A stretch of 64,000 nt of DNA, taken from the NCBI RefSeq assembly GCF_022581195.2, contig NC_061469.1:6262001-6326000 (forward strand). The letters are read 5' to 3'. A program made the translations under genes and the position numbers. The notes beneath the pieces are model-generated. The model searched no databases, was not told where the DNA came from, and was given only the letters and a program-made list of their open reading frames with translations. Source of the stretch: Helicoverpa zea (taxonomy: Eukaryota; Arthropoda; Insecta; Lepidoptera; Noctuidae). Below are positions 49,898-62,449 of this stretch, piece after piece. Every line of letters starts with the position of its first letter. Position 1 is the stretch's first letter.

Positions 49898-51540
49898 TAA
49901 CTGTTACATAATTATAAATTATTATTCATGAGGCTTCTGTGAATCTTGCTAACTTTCTCCTCAAACCTAATATGTCGGAATTGCATTCTAAAAATCCATT
50001 ATAATCAATTAAGTATCTGATTATTCAATTTTATTTATACATCTGAGTTCACACATAAATTAAGATACTTCAAGCTGAATTTAAAACCGAAAACCTTCAT
50101 CTTAAAACCGATTTAAAAGAAGCTAACAAATTATGGAATAATCGCTGTCATGTGGGATAAAAAGATGATTAATCAACATGATTCTTCATAGATATTAAAA
50201 TTCAATCATTAACAAATGAGCTTATAATATGCCAATGTGAAAACGTCGAAAATAAATCCCGCGGTAGTATACAGTTACATTAGCAAAGTACATAGAAGTT
50301 ATGAGATAGATATGCCTCATCACTTACATAACAATGATGATCAAGCTTCTGATAAAGATACTTAAATAATACCAAACGACTCGTTCATTAACGATTCCGT
50401 GGATCCGATCATTTCGCCTGATACGCTGCAATACATTATATAACAAAGATATTTAATTTCAATAAGGTTTTCAACGCACGAGTGATTAATTATAATATTT
50501 CAGAGCGAATAAAGGTCATGCTTAAATGCTTTTAAAATTACCTAAATGCGTATAATGTCATTTTCGCACGATATCAAGTTGCTGTGAAAAAGACTGTTCT
50601 TCCGTGAACGGGTGTCCAAGGAGAGTGAAAAAATATGGACTTTTGTAAGCATTATGTAATACCTAGAAATATATGGATTTATCTATAATTCTCTCTATTA
50701 ATGTAAGCAGATCAGTAATTTCCGATTGATATAAAAAGAACTTTCTTTTAGAGTTTTGCGAGTGTTAACAGTTTTCCTTAAAGACATAACTTTTACATGC
50801 ATTCGGGGTAACAGGGGCAAATGTCAGTTAAATTAACCGATCGGTTTTCAATTTAAACTGCAATGCTGAACATGGCACAAACAAGTATATAAATCTGATA
50901 CGTTTGCCCGCCAAGCAACGTTTCACTTAATTATAAAAGTTGTTGAACTTTTGTTTCATATATCGAGTACAGAGTGAAAGTGATTCCCTTTGACTGGATC
51001 GAGATTAATGTACCTCGTTAACTGGCTTCGGGTTATCATGAGAGATGGGTCGTAGTGACGTCACTAGCCAACTACCCACCAAATTGTTTCTGAACTAATG
51101 TCCGCGTGACGCAATTGCACTGCATTAGAATATTCGAAATATAAATTATGGTGGATGCGGCAATCTTACTGATACGAAAGAAATATTGTGGTTTCCGACT
51201 AATGTCCGAGTAAATTACTTTATCTATGATGTTTCGAGAGAGATGAGATTCAAATTCTTATTTATGAATCATTGAGTAAATAAATCACTTTTTACATATT
51301 ATCCCATATTAACTTTCTTATTTGATTATAAGTAATCGATTTAGCTTGTGTTATTTTATTGTCCAATTTGCTACAGAAGTGATTAAAAATTTTAATTCTT
51401 CTTAGGAAAATGAATGGCTTGTTAATACATTATTTATCATGTTTACTTTAATTTCAGTACTCGCTTATTATTTGTACAAATGCGAGATTATGAACACACA
51501 TTTACACCGAACGAATCTGAAGACAATGAGAGTTTACTTT

Positions 51541-51580
51541 ATTATTTCATACTACATTTCGTCCTGTAGTATGAAATAAT
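51541..51580. other. Perfect 15 bp hairpin
   Basis: ATTATTTCATACTAC (51,541-51,555) pairs exactly with GTAGTATGAAATAAT (51,566-51,580) around the loop ATTTCGTCCT. Too short for a typical animal pre-miRNA. Function unknown. Confidence 0.7.
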
Positions 51581-52948
51581 ACAGTTTTCCTTAAAATTTT
51601 CTTCAAATCAAAGTTTCATAATTTAAAACTCTTCAACTGTTTTCGCTTTTCTCAGGATGTAAGTTGTCCGAAATGGGGAGTCATTTTTTTAGGCAATTAA
51701 TTAATTAGTCTTTCGTCATCCTACATTTAAGGCATCAATTATGATAGTTCGCGCCTACTTATTTTAAAAAATTTGACTAAATAGAAATAATGAGCTAATA
51801 TTAGTAAACTACCAACCAATTTGCTAAGTACTGTAGTAATTGCGACAACTATATTAATTACACGTAATTACATAACAATAGCTCACAGAACTCAAAAATC
51901 ACGAGTCACATGCTATTATGTTAAATAGCACAGTTCACAAAACTTTGTATACCAATACACGCATCGCAAATACAGATCTAGGCACTATTAGTTTACGTAT
52001 AAAGCCTAAAATTGCTTGTACCAATTAATTTACAAGGAGTAATAGGTTTGATGCGTGTATGCATAGTGAACTATAAGTGAGTGCCAGAGGGCATAATGAG
52101 TCTCACGACTGTTACATAACGCCAGTAATAGATAATGCATAATACTAATGACAAGTGATATTTAAAATATATTAGGTACTCAGTGTCTCGCGTCGTTTTG
52201 TCTCGAGTGCTCCATGATTGAGCGGGGCGAATTAGATAAGCGCATTAGTGGTCGTAACTTACGGCTTTCACTTTTAGGGCCCAATTATTTATTTTTCGAT
52301 TCTACGCATCTTTCGTAATAAGCTGCTGGGCGCGGGTCTCGATTACGCAGAACCGCCCGCGTCCCGAACACCCGTAGATAATCTCCGAGATAATAAATTT
52401 CATGAATGGAGCGTTTCGTAAAAATCATAATTTATCATTTTTTAAGCTGTCTTTTTTCCTATGTTAATGTACAGAGCATTTGTAACAGTTGGTATTTGAC
52501 TAATCGCTTAGGATACACTTTTTGATGAATTTGAAAAATTATACTTAGGTGGCGTAAATTAGAGCAACAATTATGTCAGGCTTCACGCTAATTGAACTAA
52601 AAACAAAGCGTAAAAGAGTTTAAAGTGGCGCGTTACGCAATGTATTTTTTATTCACATTTCATCACTCGGAGGACAGTTGGTTGATAATTCACGCAATTA
52701 ACAGCATGTTTGTGTTACTAAACTAAACCTCGGCAGTCGCCGGCGCATGCCACCCGGCGACATGTTTGGTCTGCGCTCCGTCGCAACCGCTCAAAAACTA
52801 CGCGCATTGCCACTCATTTCGTAACTCGTAACTTTGTAATTACTACGCTTTTAATTTTTCAAACTATTACTCTTAAAACGTTCGTTCTAGTTAATCGCAA
52901 AAGACGTCATCAAAATATAAATAGAACCATTTCGTGCGTAAACTCTTA

Positions 52949-53404
52949 GGGTCAATTCCCACTGAAAGAGCAGCGGCCGGCATCGGCCGTAAGAGCACGG
53001 ACAATGTAAGAGCGCGGCGCGGCGCGGCCCAGCGCGGCGCCGCACGGCCCGCCGCGCTCGCGCTCAATCACTTGCATTTACGGCCGCTGCCGGCCGCTGC
53101 CGGCCGCTGCTCTTTCAGTGGGTGTAGGGGTTGTAAGCGCCTACACTTGGATGATAGTTGATAGGTTGACTGCTTCTCGTTGATATAGACAGGAAGATCG
53201 TGTAGAAATGATAAAATAACACAAACTTCTGTGACGAGAGTATATTGATACTTATTGATACAAAATGATAAAGTGCAGTGATGTAAAATGCTAATGCTAC
53301 AGTTTAAATAGTCATACAAAAGTGCTGACGCGCGCCGCGACAGTAATTATGTATATAAAATAAAATTAAACCTGTACAGTTGTCTGTACAGTGGGGATTG
53401 ACCC
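52949..53404. mobile_element. TTA-flanked MITE (PIF/Harbinger-like), 456 bp
   Basis: Ends GGGTCAATTCCCACTG (52,949 on) and CAGTGGGGATTGACCC (to 53,404) are inverted copies with one indel, flanked by TTA at 52,946-52,948 and 53,405-53,407. The left 175 bp is itself a foldback: CCCACTGAAAGAGCAGCGGCC (52,958 on) pairs with GGCCGCTGCTCTTTCAGTGGG (to 53,122). No transposase. Confidence 0.8.
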
Positions 53405-53407
53405 TTA

Positions 53408-54194
53408 GTGATATAGGTTTCTTTTATAATGTATATCCTGTGTTAGATGAAGGCCATAAAGCACTAACAACTTGTAGCAGTCTCCGAGATATTACAGTGC
53501 TTAAGATACAAATAAAAGGAGAAAGCTGTTTTGTCCTTATCAAGCCCAAATAAACAAGCTCCCAAGTGCTGTCAAATTAGAAAATGAACACGAAACATGA
53601 ACTCTAAAAAACCCTTATCGAGCATTCCTTCGAGAGAACTTTCTCTGATAATGCATGGAGCAAGCGGGAAATTACTATTATATCGTTTGGAGTGGACGCG
53701 GCATCGGTATCGAAATAATAACCTCTCTCATATTAATTACGTTCTAGAGTAAGTTGGACGTAGCTATGTTTTTCTTTTTGTAAGTGGATCGGTAATGAGA
53801 GCGAGGTACATATTCCCACAGATGCATGCATCCATCGACATGCTGATGTTATGAGATAATATGAGACACACGTGGCTACCTGATTACGTACCTAACTAGT
53901 AAGTAGGTAGACACAGAAACGTGTTCCTGTATAATTAAATTATGCACAGCTGGCTAGATGGACGCTGTTCGCTATCATTATAATCCATATTAATTAACTC
54001 CACGAGTTGATCTACATATAATGCCCTCATATTTTTATCTTAGCCCGCATTTCATATGATTACCGTGTTCTAAATTACTTAGGAGCAAAAATAAATATTA
54101 ATGTTTAATATTCAATTTATTAATAATTAAATATTAATTATCACGTAATCTTACCATTACCAATCCACGCAACTTATTTGTAAACTGCACAAAA
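53408..54194. other. Noncoding, nothing recognised
   Basis: AT-rich probable intron. No repeat pair or exon seen. Confidence 0.4.
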
Positions 54195-54220
54195 GCTTAC
54201 CTGAAAAGAACAAAAACCAC
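54195..54220 (-). promoter_or_regulatory. Candidate recursive splice site (strong)
   Basis: The minus strand reads GGTTTTTGTTCTTTTCAG directly followed by GTAAGC (junction 54,201/54,200). This fits the Y-rich-CAG|GTAAGT ratchet-point consensus of long Drosophila introns closely. It lies 24 kb upstream of the first secured RhoGAP exon, in the same sense. Confidence 0.5.
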
Positions 54221-54823
54221 ACATTAGTTAACGAAATAACGATGAATGAACAACACAGGTAATGAGCTAGTAGGTAATTCTCGATAAAGCAATACACGTG
54301 TTACAAGGTAATTATTTGATCTCAGCTATCGATAATCTAAACATTCAATCAGTTTCGCAAGTCAGTGGCGACATACTACAACATCCGCAGATGACTGGTT
54401 GCAAGACACTAATCGAACCACCGACATGTGCAATGACTCCAAACTCTAACATTATTACATAAAAATTAAACTTGTAATTAGATTATGGTCTAGTTTTATT
54501 TAATTAATATAGAAATTAGATGAGGCCGTTTGAAATAATTATGAAGCGTGTTACGTTATTTTACGCTTGATTTGCGATTCTGTCAAAACTGATTTAAAAA
54601 TGCAGGCATATAGATTTATTAGTACTGACACGGTCCTCAATAATTTTAGTTAAATAACAGCAATATTACTATACCTACTCGATTTATCTATGTGTTAAAA
54701 TAGTCAATGCATGGATGGGGTGCCAACCAATTAACCGAACTTTGGAGAGCATTTTAAACAGTCTGTCCAGATTATCAAACAAAATATCTATGACAATCGT
54801 TGCGGGTACATATCTCATACAGC

Positions 54824-54895
54824 CTTTTCCCAACTAGGTTAGGGTCAGCTGCCTGTTTAACCAGCTGATATTTTTTACTTCAAACAACTGCCAGT
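54824..54895 (+). repeat. Fragment of moth interspersed repeat
   Basis: CCTTTTCCCAACTAGGTTAGGGTCAGCTGCCTGTTTAACC mirrors 22,369-22,410 with substitutions. Confidence 0.45.
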
Positions 54896-55639
54896 CTACT
54901 AATTAATACAATATCTCGCTAGATGTATGAGCGTTGAATGTCTATGGTATAGGTACCTAATACATTTTATATGCAATATTGTAAATTGAATACTTGGTGG
55001 ACGTATTGCGTGTTTTCATATCAAGTAAAAAATGACAGATTCTTAGGAGACGATGACGAGACGCAATTTTCAGATTTACAAATGTCCAAGACTAGCAATT
55101 TTCCCGCGATTTTACCAGCATCCTGTGGGTATCACTGTCCGTACTGGGATAAAATATAGCCTCTGTAACTCGGAAAGAGTGTTGCTTTCCAACTGTGAAA
55201 GGATTTTTGAAAACAAACAAAAATATAATCATTATCTTCCTGCCATTTAATCTTTCCTAATATATCTATTTAAACCCACTCCTTAGCATAACTCTATAAT
55301 CGAATGTAAAGCATTCGAGCCATGATACAAACATTTCTATTGCACCACACCATCACCATATAAGTTTCGCCGCAACTCAAACGATTCTGTTTTCACTTGT
55401 CGCTGATAGCGAACAAGAAGTTTTCCTATTGGCCAAGTATTGTGCTGTTGTGCATAACGTAACTTCGCATATTATAACGTAGAAAACAGCTTTTTCTTAG
55501 TTCAAACTGGCTTGTCTGGTGCTGGTTATTTCGGTGAAGGATTTATGTCTGGTTTATGAAACTTATGATGTAATATGTTTATGCTCGCGTTTAATACATT
55601 TGATCCTATATACGAAGTTGACTGCTCTACTGCACATGC

Positions 55640-55985
55640 TTGAGGCATCAAATGGCTGATTTCAGTTCCTGTTACAGCCTTTTTTTGTTTTTTATCGTCC
55701 CACTGCTGGGCACAGGCCTCCTCTCTCACGGAGAAGGATTGAGCATTAATCACCACGCTTGCTCAATGCGGGTTGGTGATTTCAGACTATATAGTCCAGG
55801 TTTCCTCAAGATGTTTTCCTTCACCTTTTTTATCAGCCACTGGTGTCCAAGATATACTAAGAAAGTACATACAAACTTAGAAAAGTTGCATTGGTACTTG
55901 CCTGACCTGGAATCGAACCCACACCCTCATACTCGAGAGGTTGGTCCTTTACCCACTAGGCCACCACGACCTGCTGATTCGGCTG
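55640..55985 (-). mobile_element. tRNA-derived SINE (minus strand)
   Basis: The minus strand starts GTCGTGGTGGCCTAGTGGG with a pol III A box (TGGCCTAGTGG, 55,963-55,953). An exact B box GGTTCGATTCC follows (55,919-55,909), 34 bases further. The body has GCAAGCGTGGTGATTAATGC and CCCAGCAGTGGGACGATAAA near the 3' end, wording of a common moth SINE. The tRNA-like head does not keep a full cloverleaf, so it is not a working tRNA gene. Confidence 0.75.
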
Positions 55986-57340
55986 ATTTCAGTGGGCTAA
56001 TCAATTCCTAATATGGACTTATCCGATAGAAGGAACCACGTTACAAACTCAGTTTAAAGTTCAGTTTGGCTGCACTTCTCACTCAGATGGTTTTCGTGAG
56101 AGAGTTCAAAGATGCATCCGAACAATCTTTCGTATGTTATGTTACATAGTGGGATGAAACGAGTGCTATTATGATAAACGTGTAGCTTGATAACGAGAGA
56201 GAGCGTGAAAGATTATATGATGTAATACCTTTTTTACGTGTTTGAACTTAAACCGACCACCTGGTGTATGCCAACTCACGCCCATTTGACTTGCAAGTAA
56301 ATACTTTGCTTACGTATACTTTCACTGACTATGATAAAAGAATAATCCTGACAAAGCTGGAAAAGTCTTTAAAGATAGAAAAGTTGAACAAAAATATTTT
56401 AGTTGCCTAACTTAGAATAAGGACTGCATCATCATCCTTTCTTTGCAAGATTTTGAAATAATTACACCGGCATTGCACAAAGTCGACGCCTATTCAACCA
56501 GCTTAATGGTTTTAATACTTAAAAAGGTAAAAAGAAACATGAGCACTTTTACGTCGAACACTCTTGATTGAAATCAGTTTTCTATCTCGCCATAAATAGA
56601 AAATCGATTTGAGCCGAGCTAATGAACGTGAGTGCACTTTGCACGTTAGACACGTAAATATTAAGGTCCATAATTACGGGCCGTGTTTACTGGAAACTCG
56701 CCGAAGCGAAAGTTACTCATATGTGGATATACGCTGTTTGACAATTCACATGTACCCAATAGACATGTCTGTGACAGATGACAGTCATGTGTACGATAAT
56801 TTTGTCTCCATAACGAGCTATGACTGTTTATAATTCGACAAATTATAATAAAAGTGGCCAATTGCTTTCATAATGTCCGCCTGAAACGTGGGTAGTAATG
56901 CATTATGGGTGTAATGAATGGACGATGACAGTCATTTAAATCCTTAATTTCAGAAAGCTCAACTTTCTGGGTTGATATTGATGCGGATGTCGTTTGTTGG
57001 AAAATTAACCGAGTTAACGTGCCCGTGTCACTAGTTCCAGGAACAAGTACGCTGCAGGGAAATTGCAAAATTTATCTAGTTGTAAAGGAAATTCTCTCCA
57101 TTTATTACTAACAGTTGCGTAGATTATCGCGAGTATGTTATTACCAGATCTACTTTCGATCTCGGCTAAACTGAATGCGGGAACTTTATCTATCTAAGTA
57201 ACGTCAAATACCTAAGTACCTTTCATTTCAGAGTTCCTGCTTAACTAAAGGAAGTATTGGCTATTTGACGTGTGCACATAAACCGGCCGCATCTAATGCA
57301 GTTTCTCTTTAGTCGGTAGCAGGGCTGGCGGTCAGTTACA
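55986..57340. other. Noncoding, nothing recognised
   Basis: AT-rich probable intron or upstream region without supported exons or repeat pairs. Confidence 0.4.
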
Positions 57341-57440
57341 CCGTGCTAAAGATAGAGAAATTAGCTGCGCAGGAGTGCGCGAGTGAATGCACTCGAACGC
57401 TGCGGCCGCGCCGTCGCCGCCCCGCCCATACCATATACGA
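57341..57440. promoter_or_regulatory. GC-rich island
   Basis: CTGCGGCCGCGCCGTCGCCG followed by CCCCGCCC in an otherwise AT-rich region. Promoter-like base composition, but no exon with a convincing donor follows on either strand. Confidence 0.25.
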
Positions 57441-60400
57441 ACAGGCGTAAACTGAGAGATCGATTACCACTAATTACTGGCCTCTGTGCAAAGGCCTCCT
57501 GAAATATTGCAAACCGACTGTATCTCGGCCCTACGACAGATAATAAAATAACTCAGCTCTATATACAACGCAGTGGCACATGCCTACATACAGCCTTCTT
57601 TGCACCAAACGCACATTGATGCTCTGTAGATATTTCAGTACACTGTAATAAATATGGATGAATATAACAATTTATGACAGGAACTGATAATCAAATTATA
57701 ACTATTACAGCAATTTCTTGAGCAGGACGCGCGCATGTCTTTTAATCAGATTAAGGGAACCTACAATCTGCATATTCTTAACGAGGAAAAAATGAAAGAC
57801 CGAAGGAGCTTTTTCTTTGGAACGAGTTATTCACAGCACTATAATCGCAGCATTTAAGTCTTCATAATATAAGTGCTTAGGCAAAGATTGAAATATCGTT
57901 TCGGATCTCGAAGATAGACAGCCAGTTATCCCTTGGCACGGCCGTCGTACGGCTAGTTTAGATCCAATTACAGTCGGCACGGGATACTGACAATCATAGA
58001 CTTTCCTTAGCCATGCGTCAAGCGCTGTTTTGAAGCGTGAAAGCGGATTGATCGCTTCATGCCAGAACACGTGGTGGTTGTGAGTTTACGCTTTACGCGA
58101 TATTCAATTGTAACATGATCGCTTTCTAACACACACCACGGTTATGCTTACACACACATACGAAACCCTCGACATGACACTTGAATCCATAAATAGGCTT
58201 CAGATTCAGTATTTTGATACGAGTCATTGCTTTCAATTCTCGTAATTGTTTGATAACAGGTTTCCAAGACACAACTGCCACTTGGATATAACACATGTCA
58301 CAAGTTTGATAAATAACAATTAACATTTCACTCTTAAGTGCATAATTACATAAATTATCCAAGAAGCTTTCCAAATCACAATGCAAACAAAAGTGTTAGC
58401 TGGCAACGAGTCAATAATAAGACAAGTAGTACCTATCTATGAGTATCTATTCATCGCTTACTTGCTAATTGCCTGTTAGCATTCCTCTGCGACCAACATG
58501 TACGGTTATCACCTTATATACGAGGATATCTGATTAACTCTTATAAGACTAACTGATTACTCACGCGAACTATGAAGCAGACACTTCCTTTGTTACGCCG
58601 CCGATGTAAGACGCAAACATGGCGACTGGAAGCGTCGTAAAAGGACTCAACTATCCTAAGGCGTGGTTTCTTACTAACCGTAAACATCTAAAATAACATG
58701 CAATATTATTGTTTTTGAACTTTTTGTAATAAAAGTTTTATTACAGCTAAAGCGTACATACAACTTTTATGTTGGATTTGTACTCATAACAGCAAATTAA
58801 AAGTTTTAATCCCATTTTTAATCCGTAATTGCGTATCTCATGCTAGTATTCAAAGATCTAAGGTTTTATGTTTTATTTACGTTTGCTGCGTTCAGAAATA
58901 GATGAAAAATAAAGTCATAAACGCGACGAGCGCGGTATTCAAATAGCCAGGTTATTTAAATCATTCGACCGCCTCCGCGCTACCGCACGGGTATCATTCG
59001 CAGATATCATACATCTACACAGAAAAATATATAAAAGTATTTTATGTTGACTGTTATTGCAAGTACACCGCGAGCTAACTACGAGAAAACTAATCAATAA
59101 GATACGTACACTTTATGTTATGGCTGCAAGTAAATAAAATTCATGCAAGTGGAAACAATATTTTATTAGGTCCGCTTGAATATTAAATGGCAGTTCTGCA
59201 TTAGTCATATTATCTAACATAATAAATTATATCGAATACTTTATATTCAATTATACTGCAATCGCAATTATTTTAACCCGACTGTGCCAGAAAGATGGTT
59301 ATATTTCATTCTATAAGTTACCCTACTCATGAATTGTGAATTTATTTTTGTTATCTCTCTAAGTTGGACGTGCCATATATCCTACAAAACAATAGTCGCT
59401 TCTAGTAAAGCATAATTCGTGAGTTGAACTTTCAGTAGCGGCTCCTTGTAGACAGACGAGCATTGTGCGCGCGCGCAGTTCATGGTACGTGGACGCGACA
59501 CTTGTGTACAACGAGTTCACACCATCTCACACGCGACTGAAGGAAGCCACACATTACGAGATGTTATCCAGCCAGTTTCAATGACTAATTGTTTGCTTAA
59601 TGGAATTAATAGCGCGTTCAACTATTAACACTTTTATGTAAAAGCTGAGTGTCACACACTCTAATAGCCTCATTAATATCATATAATTCTTAAGTACCTG
59701 TACAGAGCTCGCCATTTACGATACCACTATAATATTGCAAAGTGACAGAACAAAAAGTTAAGTCCGATAAAATATAACGAGTAAGAAAAAAATTACGTGC
59801 GCTTATTACATTGCTTTATCGTAAGATTTCTATCGCTAAACTAACAATGTCGGTATTTATTTTCTAAAGTGTGTAATAGTAAAAAGTAAAAGTTATTGTG
59901 TAATAGTTTACAAAAAAGTCGGTAACAGATAGCACAGTTACATGGTCATAGATCATGATTCACGGCGGCGTTCACGAATTGCATCTTGTTGGCGATATCA
60001 ATTTCCTGATCGCACGTGAACGAGCAAGCGGTTCACAACTACAGGCCATCATCAAGCTAACATCAAAAATGCATTCCGCTGAGAGAAAACGACTCTAATG
60101 CGATGCAGTCGTGCAAACTGCAAATGAATAGCAGTACCAGCTGCAAAAAGCCGTCCTTTTACAGAGGCCCTGAGTATGAAAGTGGAAACATCAATGCGGA
60201 CGTTATAATTTGCGCGGTGCATTTCCCGTTACGTTCGCCGCATTCGCCCGTGACAATTTTCCATGTTGCACCTCGGAGACGCCTCGTAATGACAGAACGG
60301 CACTAATGAAACAACAGACAGCCGATAATAAACTCCCCGTGTAATGAGAGACAACGGGCACGAACTACAACACGGTAAGTGCGGCAATTGAGCGGCACCA

Positions 60401-62057
60401 AGAACACAACCACAACAGCCTAGGGTACAATAGACCATTATAATATACTTTTTAGCCAGCTATTATAAATTATGCTCCATTCAGATAAGTAAGCACAAAG
60501 AAGGTATAAATCAAGAGGCGGAATAATTGGAATATATCCTGATATGCATGCGTGGTTCCCTGTAAACTATGGCCTTTCAAATAATTCAAATTATAGTCTA
60601 GGAATTTTATCCCTGCTAACGAATAAGTGATGACTTCAGATTACAAAATAAATACTTTTATTCCGTAAGAGGTATATCCATATATCGAAGTGTAATCATT
60701 GCATTGCCTCTGAATGTAGATTAATGACCGTCATTAAAATAATGTAAGTAGACGACATTAGAGCAAGCCGCCTCTATATGTTTTAACTTCGGACATTTAA
60801 TACTACATATTTTTTCATTTGTATAAAAGGTGTGACAATTTTGTCTGGAGCCATTTACTTATATGGCTAGTCGACGTAATTTACAACTAGCTGCTTGAGT
60901 CAAATTAATTAGCCGAAAAAAAGCAGTAAGCTTATTATCTCGCGCTCAAATATTTGTTTGGAAATAAAAAACAGAACAAGTAAATGTTATTACACTAACA
61001 TGACCGCATAACGGTTGACTGCAGGCTATTGAGCAGATGCACCTGCGCATGATGCCGCGAGGATGAGCCTTTCACTGGCGCAAGCGCATATCGAAAGTGC
61101 AGTGTTGATGCAACGCGACCCCCGACCTCTGCCGCAATGCTTGCCTTCTGTATCTTGATTAGATTGATACTTACGATAATTGTTGTTTCCAATCAAATGT
61201 ACAGAAGTTTGTGGATATCATGATTGGGTATCACGTTTCTTGTATGCTTCTTAATACACGTATCTTTTTCGTTAGATTGACGGCATTGGTTTCGTAAGTT
61301 ACTGTTGAAGTGAAGTTAACAATGTTGCTTGATCAGCTATGATTGTGTTAATTAATTCACTTATGATTTTGTATCGTTATTTATAAGCCGTTGATTTCAC
61401 ACGTGGTTTTTATAGATTCAGCCTATGCTATTCAGAAAATAACGTGGGTCTATTAATTTACGTATTTTCTGTCCCAATCCAGTACACTGACATTTCAGCT
61501 AAATGTTACGTTAACAAATAGTTGCTGAACAAGATTGTATCTAAGCTTAGCTTTTATATTAATGAAGTTTATTTTTATTTCGGTGGTTCTCACACTTCTA
61601 CAAGCTTAACTCAGCCTTGACATCAGCATTGATATTGAAAAAGCAGCTCATTAATATCGTGGCACCAATAAAACACGCCATACTATTATGTTTCAAAGGT
61701 TTCTGAGGGAGGAGAGATAACTCAGTGCCCACTGGGCAGGATAAATCGATGATAAAATACGCTCCGTAAGAATTGGCATCGGTATTAATGGTTAACCGGC
61801 CTTCTTTGGTTAATGGTGGTCAGTTAACCAGCTGTCATGCGGTTACCATTTTGCAGGACAAATCGCGGCGGCCCACCGCTGGGAACACTCGTAAACATGC
61901 AAATTCATAACTTGTAGATACTTCGTGCATGATAAAGCGTTCCTACCTCACTGCAACAAAGGACACTGATGGACTCAAAAAGAGAGCATGTTAAGAAAAA
62001 ATATGATAGAATCCGTGCCCCGGTGCTTCTTTAAAAATAATGAACATAGTTACCTAT
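57441..62057. other. Large noncoding region, part 4
   Basis: No supported gene. Short frames at 57,831-58,386, 60,103-60,438 and 60,995-61,192 show no recognisable domain or splice signals. Confidence 0.45.
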
Positions 62058-62058
62058 G

Positions 62059-62098
62059 TGAAATGAAATGAAATGAAATTGAAATGAAATGAAATTTA
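62059..62098. repeat. GAAAT pentamer run (LINE tail)
   Basis: Eight near-perfect GAAAT/TGAAA pentamers with one TTG interruption; on the minus strand they form the LINE's 3' tail. Confidence 0.85.
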
Positions 62099-62449
62099 TT
62101 TATTTGCCAGAATATAGGTACAATATGATGGTCGATACAATAAAAAAAAAATATGAAAGCAAAAACACATAGGAAGTGGTGAAGGGCGGGCGTTTTGGGG
62201 GCTGTCTTTTGTTTTGACGTTCGAAAAGTGCTGATTTTCAGCCTACTTTGAATAAATGACTTTTGATTTTGATTTTATGGTTCCACTATATTCGACTTAT
62301 AATTTAGTCATGCAAATATTTCAAGTTCTATAATCTTATAGCTAAAAAAGTACCTACAATCATTTTACATTAAAACTATTTCTCCTCTAGGTACTCTGAC
62401 TGTACAAAAACATTTATCAATAAGCCAGTTTCTGAGGGACCTCTTAAAT

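Larger units (their letters stand above)
47771..52948. other. Large noncoding region, part 3
   Basis: AT-rich, no supported gene. It holds a tandem repeat (49,803-49,897) and a perfect hairpin (51,541-51,580). 49,225-49,310 (CGGATCAGTAGTTTCGGAGCC... ACAAACAAACGAATAAAC) reads like a decayed LINE 3' flank. Confidence 0.45.

Noticed and set aside
55909..55963. Possible tRNA gene on the minus strand
   Set aside because: A and B boxes fit, but acceptor and anticodon stems do not pair and a SINE body follows.
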